64,000 nucleotides of DNA from assembly GCF_907165205.1 (NCBI RefSeq), contig NC_058191.1:4900501-4964500 (forward strand), given 5' to 3'. The DNA comes from Coccinella septempunctata (taxonomy: Eukaryota; Arthropoda; Insecta; Coleoptera; Coccinellidae). The position numbers and the translations under genes were made by a program. The notes beneath the pieces are model-generated. The model was not told the origin of the DNA and searched no databases. It worked only from the letters and a program-made list of their open reading frames with translations. Positions 47,301 through 58,500 of this stretch are shown here, piece after piece. How positions within the stretch are numbered: the stretch's first letter is position 1; every line of letters starts with the position of its first letter.

Positions 47301-50300
47301 CTGAAATATGCACGTGACTCGAGATAACTTTTAGATATTTAGCGTGTTTCTTCGGAAAAAAACATCAATTATGCAAGTGTTAATGTAAACACTTTATTTT
47401 TCTCGTCTGTTTACACGATGCATTTGTTCCCAGCGAACGTAAAAAAATACCTGGACGAATTTAAAATACACCAAGGTGTAATTGAACTTATGACGAGGAC
47501 AGCATCACTCGCAAAAAATAAAATTGGATAAGTCATAATGTATTTTTGGATTATCGGGTCGAATTGATTCCGGCAATATACGGCTCATTCTAACGGCATC
47601 CTTTTCATTATCAGATGTATCGGGAAATACTGAGCCTTCGGACATACAGGGTGCTTTCAAAGGTGGTGCTTTTTTTCGACAGAAGGTAGAACTCATCAAA
47701 ATAAGTCGTTTAACCAAAAATTGTGGAAGGTGACTCCGGCATCGCAAAAACGAAACAAAACATAAACATATGTCTGGACAATGAATGGTTCAGTAGCAGG
47801 TTCATCAGGTTAGATGCATCAGGTCACTTTTGAGAGAATCATAATTGTTGTATCATGTGTTCTAAAAAGATGCATCAAATAAATGCGAAATATATGCCGA
47901 AATTCATTTTATTCAATAAAACCGTTTGTAAGCTAGAACTAAAAATAACATTTTTTTTATGATTTTTCGACAGCTTGTATCTACTGAGCCGCAGGAAAAA
48001 ATTGTTTCTTCTGACGTCAAGAATCTACTTCTGAAATATTTGTACGAGTCAAAGACTCTGTATATATTTGAAATCAGAATTAAGAGCTCTACCGATTAGG
48101 TAAAAAATACCAGATTCATTGACAATTCTGAATGCCCATAAGAAATTCTTCATGTTAGACCTTTTAAACCTTTTTGTATAAGGATCAATAGTCACCGAGA
48201 TAGCTATTGAGTAGGTTATACAGGGTGTTTTCAAAGGTGAGGCTTTTTTTCGACAGAATGTAGAACTCATCAAAATAGGTCGTTTAACTAAAAATTTTTT
48301 ATATAAAATATTCAAGATGGCTGAGATACAACCCCTAGAAGTTCGAAAAAATTTCATTGAATTTCGCAAAAACGAAACATAAACATATGGCTGGACAATG
48401 AATGGTTCAGTACCAAGTTCATCGGATTAGATGCATCAGGTCACTTTTGAGAGAATCATAATTGTTGTATGATGAAATTAAGGGTGAAAAAAAAATGTAG
48501 CAAATCAAGGCAGTTTCTTGAAAGTGCTTATGTTAGTTATGTTGAAAAAGTGCTATGATGTTTCCCCATTTCATCCCATTTTCACGACGATTTTCGGAAT
48601 GTTCGGACAAGATTGTGATGCCCATTGTGAAAAAATTCGTGAATAATTTTGACGAATTTTATTGATGAGATTTTGAAGTATAATTCTATTTTTACACTTT
48701 TGTCCTAAGTCTCTTCTTTCGGTTGGTATCGAAATAAGCCATTAAAATTTTCCACTTTCATTACAACCGTAAAATAAATATTTAACGAGCCAATATCCTA
48801 AACGAAACCACATGGTCGAATCAGGAGATAAGTTTTTTCCCACTGCTTTGCGATAATTCAGCTTACAACCGGTCTAGGATCGTATTAGGATCTATTTCGG
48901 TAATCATTTTCAATTTTTTTTTCCAACTTTGTCATTTTGATGGTTTTGTATAGGTCATTTTTGGTGAAACGCTTCATTTTGACCAGTTCTACCTTCTGTT
49001 GAAAAAAAGCCTCACCTTCAAATACACCCTGTATAAGGTAGAATGTCCATCGATAATTCTGAGAATATCCATCCATACAGGGTCTCACAACTGTAAATAC
49101 TTTTCTTAATAAAAGATTTTTCCAAAATATTTTATTAGGATTTCATATTCATTAGCATCTGAAGTTTTTGAACAGGGGAAGCGAGTCAATTGAGGTATCA
49201 TTACGAAAGGATTTTCATTATGATCTTGCACGTATTTTTTTGAATGTTGATTGTATCGCGTAAAATTTCAACCTCGTAGAAAAGAATGTTCCTTTCTGGC
49301 GAACCGATATCAGAACAATCCATTTATTGAATGAGCACATTCCATTATTCACGAGATAACAGGAATGGTCTCGCCAACCTAAAAATTTCAGACGTTTCGT
49401 GTCCTATTTTATGTTTTCGATAGCATCACTCCTAACGATGGAAATTTCTCAGTCTCGGCCTTATCGAGGGCAATGTCTATAAACACTGAACGAAAAACTC
49501 TGGGGGGACCCTTAAATCCATTCAATTTATACAACGAATTCAGTTAATTAATTAAATTAGTTAATGCGTACTCACCTTTATAAAGCTGATTGGGATGGTT
49601 TGCTTGGATTTACTGTAATGCCTTGCTACCTTATAAACTGTTTCGGGAATAAACTCCAATACCAAATTCAGGTACACTTCATCTTTCTGCAGAAGAAAAA
49701 ACAATTAGTATAAATAGATCATTCCCATCTCCTGAAAACCAACGATATCTCAAAACTCTAGCAAATAGATAAACTGACACAAAGTTAGTAGTGTTCTATT
49801 TAACGTGAAGATGCCGTTAGTTAAATCCGACATCCCTCAAAAAAATAAAAATCTAGCCTATTTTATAAAAACCATACAAACTATAAGAGAGAAAAATCAG
49901 ATGAGGAATCACAGCACCAAACTTCGGAAAACGATTTTTGACGGTCACGTTTTTTTTTTTTCTTCTGCGATACGTCAAGAGTGGGGAGTGATTCATCGGT
50001 GAAAAACCGGAGAGGGAAGAAAGCTCTCGCATAATGCAAAATACGGAAAACAGTTCAAATATATACGTTCAATTTTCAGCAGGAGGAGGAAAGTTGAAAA
50101 ACTTAACAATTCTACTTGGAGGGGTTGCTATTCAAATTGGAAAAAATTTTACAGACAAGGGCAATTTTCAGAGAAATCTTACATTTAGATTCGGTTATGA
50201 ATGTTTCGCAAGGTATATTTTCATTAACGAACTACATTTTGACTGTTGGTGTCAGAAAATCCGCTTTGGCTTGATCTGAGATCAAACGAGTGTTTAGCCA

Positions 50301-53300
50301 CACATCATATAGAACGAGTTCTCTTTGGCCATTTTTCACAGGTTGAAAGGATGTTATACCGGATAAGAATCCTTCAATTTCCTTGTGAGCAGACGCCACA
50401 ACCAAGTTGTTAGCTCTCTTAGGCCCGTTTGCACCAATACCCCTTAAAACGAGTACTTAACTAAGTGTCGTTTAAAGTTAATGGACGCTTAATTTTATTC
50501 CCAGTTGCACGACTGTGGCTTAAAAGAATCTTGTAAGGGACCCTTAAGTTTTTATATCTAGTGATATTTCAGTTTTTTATTTTGGTGCAACTTCATCCTA
50601 GTCCAATAAAGCCATTTAATTGGTTGGCCGGTTGCCGATGATCGTTGTCATTTCATTAACCTAACTTTATTGTCCTGTCACTCAGTGTCAAGGATATTAT
50701 TATAATATTATCAAAGAGTAACAACTTTTTGTTGTTGCATTAGCATTAACACGTTGACTGTCCCCATTCTAATTTTTTTTTCACCCCCCACGTCCAACAC
50801 ATTTATCCAAAGAGAAGGGTTACTTTTGAGTGATAAGATATATATTCTATGAAAAATTAATTCTGCAGCCATTTAAGGAAGTGTTCTTGTTCAAAATCTC
50901 CAAGTCCAATGGAAGGCTTGATGCTGACGTTTCTTGAATCACGTATGAATAATTATGATTGAGGTTATCAATACATATTTCTACAAGACGTTAAGCCCAT
51001 ATGAACCGACCAAACTGCAGCGTTCATGAAAAGTAACCATATTTATCTTGAACGTCAAATGAATCAATGAATCACATACGACTCATGGACTCCTGGCGAA
51101 AATTTTTATGTATCATATGTGATTCATGGGACAGTCAACGTGTTAATATTGAAAATGATAGTCAAATAAAAGGTACCTAAGTTTATATAAGTACAACACA
51201 TTCTTTGTAAGGTCCTGTGTTACTTTGTTTTACTTATGTTGAAGGGGAACGTGAAAAAAATGCCCTTGTTAGTACGAATACGGTGAATGATTGCCAAGCA
51301 AGTGGTGGTAATTTACGAAGGGCACTCAACTTCTCAACAGAAGAAAAGAGTTTGTTGATAACTATAGTATGACTTGTGACACCAAATTGAAAATTAAAAA
51401 AGACTGATGGCATTACAATAAAGGCAAAAGAAAAGGCTTGGTATTCAGTAATGAATTCATTCAATTTTCAAAATCCATCAAAAATGGGAAGTTCTGCAGC
51501 CAGTTCAACAAATTATTTTAGGTTAGAATCCCGCCCTTAAATACCTAAGTGGTCATTACAGGAGCGCTTAATTTTAAGGCTAGCTTTAGCCATTTAAATG
51601 TCACTTAACAGTTGGCGCAACGTAATGTTAAGGGTTCATTTTAAGGGACACTTAACACTAAGTGCGTTTGGTGTAAACGGGTCTTAGGCCTTTCAAAATT
51701 TACAGTCTTCATTTAAACAGAGCGATCAAACTTCATAAGAAAGTCGTGAATATCCTTACTCTTGAGATACAAGTTCTTTTTTATAACCACTGTAATAACA
51801 TTATAGGTATCTTTATAAAACTTGGTAAATGGATAAAAATACATTTTATTTCCCACGTGGTACTTACGATATTAATATTTACCTATGATGCGAATATTTT
51901 GTTATCGCCGTTTTTACAAATTTCAACGAAAGTGAAATTGTCAGTTCACTAGGAATATATAGATCTTGGTAGTTCGTGAAGATATACCCTGTAAAATTTC
52001 TATTTTTATCAATAAAATTCTTTACGAGAAACTTTCAATAAAGGTGTTCAACTTTGCAATTAATACTGTTGCTTAATTTTTTTTGAATAACACCCCCTCT
52101 CTTACTTATAAAGGCAGGATCGTACCTGCGCACTTGTGGCCATGAATATAGACATGCCGCATGGTATTTCAGCTCGCTACACATAAAAACGAATTAAGAA
52201 AGGTTCTTTACGAAATTCCGTGAATTTTCAACAGTGATTTGTTCATTTCCCAAATTATGACTAGTTATTGTCGATTAAAAATAAGCACAATCGAATTCTG
52301 AGTGATTTCCCTTCGAGATATGACATCGCAACGGAGTAGAAGATTTATGTATATAATGGTGCGACACTAGGGGGAACGACATATTCTCAAAATTGTACGC
52401 ATCAAAGGACAAAACACTATTTTGCTTATTTCCTATTTTACTTGGTAATTTACGATTTGAACAAAGACATCTAGATCCAATAGAAATTTCATCGATTGCC
52501 TACTTACCTTATCACCACTGGAGTAAAAGAAATATTTAAGTTTTACTATATTACAATGTTCTAATTTTCGCATTATTTGTAGCTCCCGGTTCTGAAAAAA
52601 AAAAGAAAAATATCATTAGGATCAGTTTATTCTAATCGGAAATTATAATTCGAATTCAGTGTATAAAAACAAACTCTAATTAGTTTCAAATTATCAAGTC
52701 TTTAGAATTATGGAATAGGTGAAAACAAATGTCTAGTGGAAAAGGACACGACCTAATGATCATGTATATGGTAATGATTTATAATTTAGTGTATATCCAA
52801 TTCTACGAACTGAAAGGAATCAATTTACCTAATAACTCATACAAATATCATACACAACCCCTATATGGCGAGTCGTTGATTTAAACATTTATTTCCTAAG
52901 ATTATTTCCTATAAGAATAGGTTAGGTTAGGTTAGGCTATAAGAATAGGTTCCCCCCATAATATAATAGTTGGGGAGCCCAAGAGGAAAATTCGGGATTT
53001 AATCGGGCGTGTCAGATAGAGATATATGTGGTTAATTACATGTTGAAAAGTATATATTCTCTTAATCCGACTATTTAAGCGCGACGAGAATGTGTGGGAG
53101 GGCGCCAAACTTGCAAAAAAGAGTCACGTGTATATTCTCGGGCGTGGTAAATTTTTTTCTTATTTTGTAGCTAATGATTCTAGAATAACGGAAAAAATAT
53201 AACCTGATAGTTTCAGCAAGCCGAAACAATAAAAATTGCCAATGAAGGTCACAAAAATCATTTTTTTTTTAATTATCTCCTCTCTTGAGCTTCAAATTGT

Positions 53301-55472
53301 TTTCGCATTCATCATAAAAAATGTAGAGCATAATATTTTCTACAAATTTTGTCCGAAGCAATTTTCTCTACGTTTGAACGTTTTTGAGAAATATGTCGAT
53401 GAATGTACATCAGACTAGGTTTCTACATTGACCTTGGCTTTTCGTATGTGTGGCTAAGCTTCTTGCACTTATTGCCCTCTAACTCGAAAACGTTTGAGAG
53501 TATGTAAAATTGCTTCAGACAAAATTTATTTACAATTTTATCATTTACAAGTTTCATAATGAATACAGAAACGATTAGAGGCACAGGAAGGGAGATATTT
53601 AAAAAAATGCCCTTGTTATCATTATCAAACTGGCAGATTAAGAAAACCCCCCTGATTAGTGTCAGATTAATTGGTCAACACGTCTGTAACACCGAGATCT
53701 GTATGAAAATGGGACACGCTCAATTATGTACAAGTAACGATTTTTTTTACATTCTCAAAGGACCGTTGTGACCTTGCGTCAAGTCCGAATAGTCAGTCCG
53801 TTGAAAAGAAGCTTCCTTTGGATTCAGTGGGGAAAACTTCTTCTGATGAAAATGATGTATTTTTTATGAAATATCTTTGAAACATCACATTTTGAAATAA
53901 CTCTTTCAACCGTTTCCCAAAGAAAAATTATTTCAAGCACTTAAAAATGAAAAATTAAAATGGGTATTTAAAATTTAAAGCGTTTCATTTCGAGTGCACA
54001 AGTTGGCAACATCGACTGAAATATGCCTTGATAATAAAGGACAACAAATACATTATCTTGATGAGATAGACAAAGATGGCTGTCGATGAAGTCTGCGACG
54101 CACGAGGAAAGTCGTAAAATTTTATGTGATTTTTATGGCCAGTTGCAGTTGAAGCTCGCCAGTAAGTACGCGCCTGTACATCAACAGCTGTTATTTTATA
54201 AACAAGCTGATCGGACATTGTTCTTTTTATTGTCTTGTATGCGCTGTTGCCAAATAGTAAACTCCGCACAAAGCGATTTAAATTTTAAAACTCCATATTT
54301 GAAGGATGATTTTGAATAGTTTCCGCGGTGAATTTGAAAAAAATCATGAATGAAACTCGAAATTATTCAGTTCAAACTTGCATATGCAGTGATAACCCAA
54401 ATTGAGGAGAATTTCACATTAGCATATTAAGCATATCCTCTAAAAATTTGACAAATAATCACAATTTTACTCGACAACGCAGTTTTTTATTTTTTAGTCG
54501 CAGATATGTAGAAAAGCAACCCGTTAACGGTTTTTCAAAAATGTCATCCGTTTCGAAGATCTAATTTTTTGACTTCGCTCTTGACATGGGAGACCCTGAG
54601 AGTACACCACTTTCACTTTTTATTTCGACCGTTCCAGAAAGCAGGTCCCCTTGATTGCACGGGCGTGAAGCTCCAGTGCGTCAAGTCCTAGTGTCACGCA
54701 CCTGACTGGAAAGCAGCTTAAATAGAATCTTTCTAGATTCGATACAGGAGCTTTTTTCAGAGAATCAATATTTGAACCTTTATTGAGTTCACACGAAATC
54801 TATTACGAACGCCAAATTTCTTCGTCAATCTTGTCAAAGGACATCATTAATCCATAAAGGTTAATACCTCTGGAAAATGAAAGAACTTTATATCGAAAAT
54901 TGTTTTTCTGTCGGTGAATTATTGGTGATCTTCTGTACGCCAACTGATAGAAAAAATTGTGGCTTTTCTTGGGAGGTTTACATTGAAAAACCAATGTTCT
55001 TCCCTGCAAGTTTCCCATATAATTACTGAGGAAAAAAACTCCCACATATTATCTTGATACATTCTGAAATACTCGATAAAGAATACTAGGAAAGAAAAAA
55101 TCTCGACCCCTTGAACGGTATTCGAACAATTAAAGTAATTTTCATTTAGAATGGAAACGTTCGGACAATCTAGGGCCATATCAAATAATAATCCTGAAGA
55201 CGACCTTGCTCGTTTGTTGCATGGTTACCAACCAATTTATCCGAGTGCTCACAAGAGTTATACGATGACGCGCGCCCTACTTCTTGGCAAAGTTCGCCTC
55301 AGCATTAGCGCCATCTACGTGCAATTTTGGATTCGGAACTCTGAATGGATGTTGCCAATCGTACGACAGATGAGAAAAAAGATAAGGGAAAAATAACTGA
55401 TGGGTGTTCTCCATATCAGAAGTGATATCATCATATCAATTTCTGACTACTACTTGGTCAAAATAAATAATT

Positions 55473-55506
<34 letters not shown>

Positions 55507-58500
55507 TTTGTGTATGATGCTTGTATGGTATGAGTGCGTGTGTTTGGGTGATTCGTATTCTCGAAACGGACAAACAGTCCCAAACATTGGGACTGTGTGG
55601 TGTGTTAGACCTCTTATACTCTATAGTCTATAATGTACAGCGAATGGGTTTCAAACCTGAATGCACTCCTGTAATCGACACCTAGGTACTAACTAATCAT
55701 AAATTATTTCACACTCAAATCGATGTTAAATTACATGAAGGAGAAAACAAAAAATGATCCTTGAATATTATGAGGATCATTTCATCATTTCCAACCAAGA
55801 AATCAGGTTTTTTTTCTTCTAAGAAATCAATAATTTCAAACAGCATCCAGCATTTATCTCACTTAGCCTTCGAGACATGCTGGTACACATGACACAAGAA
55901 GAAATACTCTTGTACTTATTGGTGAATGGGCTTGGGCGGAGGCTTAGGGTAGATAGAAGACACTGAGGTGAGTCAGAATAACCTAAATTCGAAGGGTCTG
56001 TCTTTCCTTAGTATCAAGATACAGAGTGTTTTATTGATTTTGTCTTCTTCGATTACGTATAATTGTCTAACTACCCTATTTATTTTGAGGATATTCGGTA
56101 CATTTATTATCTTTAACAACTAATTCATACTGTCATAGTAACTGAATTTTTTCAGGTCCAACCTGGGAAAAACTGATAAGTAACTTTCAACTCAAAAAAC
56201 AACATGTACATATATAAAAATTCCTTGAATTTTGTAGGATATTCGAAAAATGAAGAAAAATTTAGAAGGAATAAGGTATATTCCGTGCTACCGCATGCGA
56301 TTTTGATACTCAATTAATCTAGTCAAATCTGAATATACAAACACACTAACTAAAATTTCAAAAAAATTAAATTTCATTAGATATTTACTAATTTTACCAA
56401 TTAAATCGAATCTTTTGTTGCACAAACTTGAAACACTACGAAATTAGAGGTCTGTATGTGGAGAAATCTGTAATGATTTCAATTAATGATATCACAAATA
56501 GAAACGATAATATCGAGGATTATATTTATTTATTAGATATCTAAGCTGAGAATAAACAATAAAATAGGTCCTAAAAACATAACACCTTCATAATTAACCT
56601 TAAAGCTATAAAAATTCTTTGAAACAGAGAGAAAAAAAGTATCACAAAAATTGCCATTCTGCTCAACGCATTTCTTTGCTCGTTTAATGTTATTGATTGA
56701 TTTTTTTATCATCTCTTGATTTTTTTCAATTTGCATTCAAGTTGCATTGTATCGTTGTTTCTTGTAAACTTCTGATTTTAAGCAACTCCAAACAAAATAA
56801 TTGATAGGATTGAAGTCAGGACTCCTTGCAGGCCAGCTCCTACCTATCCAACCAAGATAGACTCTTTGAATATAGGTATTTCTGACTCATCTCAGTGTCC
56901 ACTATCTACCTTTAGCTTCCGCCCATTTCCCATTGAATCAACTTGTATAAAAGTTCTTTCAAATTGAATTTTCAAAAGTACGCGCCTATGCAACACACTT
57001 CCAACATCGAACGCACCCAAATTATACGTCAATTTGACAGGTTTCAAAGGTTTGCCATTCAAAAATGGAATCGTATACATTGCAACAAAGTATTGAGATT
57101 ATTGAATTATTTTATGAAAATGGTGGTTGTGTGAGAAATGTATTCTGCAAATTACGACACAATAGTGTAGTCATACTGAGCAACAAATCGGTAATATTGT
57201 GTGGAAATTTCTAAAAACTGATGCAGTACAGGCTGTCCCAAATTCGATGTCCAGTGGGGGGATCTCGAAAACTAAATGAGCTAGGGTAAAAAAATATGGC
57301 ACCTTTCATAGAAACCACAGCCTCCTTCGATTTAAGTTTTTTTTAGCAAAACTTAGAATATTAGTTGTCATAACTTTTTTGTCTTACAAGTTACAGATCG
57401 GAAACTTGAACCTTCTACAGGCACTAAGCATCCACTGACAAAATTTAAAAAAATTCCCTCGATACGTTGAAGCATTGAAAGCAGAAATTATTCGAGTTAT
57501 TAGTTATTGATTATACAGGGTGAGTCTTCGACTCGTTCAAATATGTTAACAGTAGATTATCGAGGTCGAAAGAAACATCTTTTTCTCCCAGTTTTCTCAT
57601 TATGATAATTGCGTATACCTACCATAAAAATGCTAAAAATTCAAAGAACATATCTCTTGAAACAAAGTTGGTCGCTATCTGATTAATATTTGTTTCTTCT
57701 GTAAAATAAAAGTATTCTTCATATTTTCTCGTATAATACGCCGTTTTCGAGTAATTTGATGTTCAAAATTTAAAAAGTATCTGTGATACATATTTGAAAA
57801 ATTGGGTACTTTGGCTGACTACAATTCTGTTCAAAAATCCACAGATGTGTACTGTCACAGTCAAAGAGTCAAAGACTCACCCTGAACAGAGCCGCAACTA
57901 TGCCAGGATGTGAGAGAAAATTTTGATGAAAGAATCAGGTACTGTAGAATCTTTGTATCATTAAAACATCTGAGGAATAAGATCCCGAATCCCTTATCCT
58001 GAAAGACCCTGTATACAGGCACCACACGGCTCCCGGCGAGACTCCTGGTATATTTCCAATGGAAGTCAGCAAGCACAAATCGTAATATTCCGCTGTTCCA
58101 GTTTCTCGAGAAACGGACAATTCGTAGTCCGTTAAGAAACCCATATATCTGGAGGTTATCGAGCGTGTCGTTTCTTCCATCGAGTGGAAAAATAGAGGTT
58201 AGGATCTCATTAATGCGGCGTGGGTAGCCAGTTAAAGGCTTCGTTCGCTCCTAAATATGACTTCATAAATCAAGTCGGCTACCTCGTTGAGTTCAGAGGC
58301 GAATTAGGAAATTGCCTCGTAAAATTCAAGACGTGGATTTTGCCCAAGTATATTGGCGAGCTTTAATGACGACGTCGCGAGAGACAACTCCCTACTGATA
58401 CAGGGTGATACGACTATTTTGACGGTTTAGCCGTTTGAGGAGAACTTAATCATTATCTATGAAGAATGAATAATAATGGTAGAAAAAGGAGAAAAATTAT

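Noticed and set aside
52918..52936. TTAGG run as evidence of a telomere or telomeric insertion
   Set aside because: Only three to four units inside a GSK3 intron; too short to distinguish from chance.
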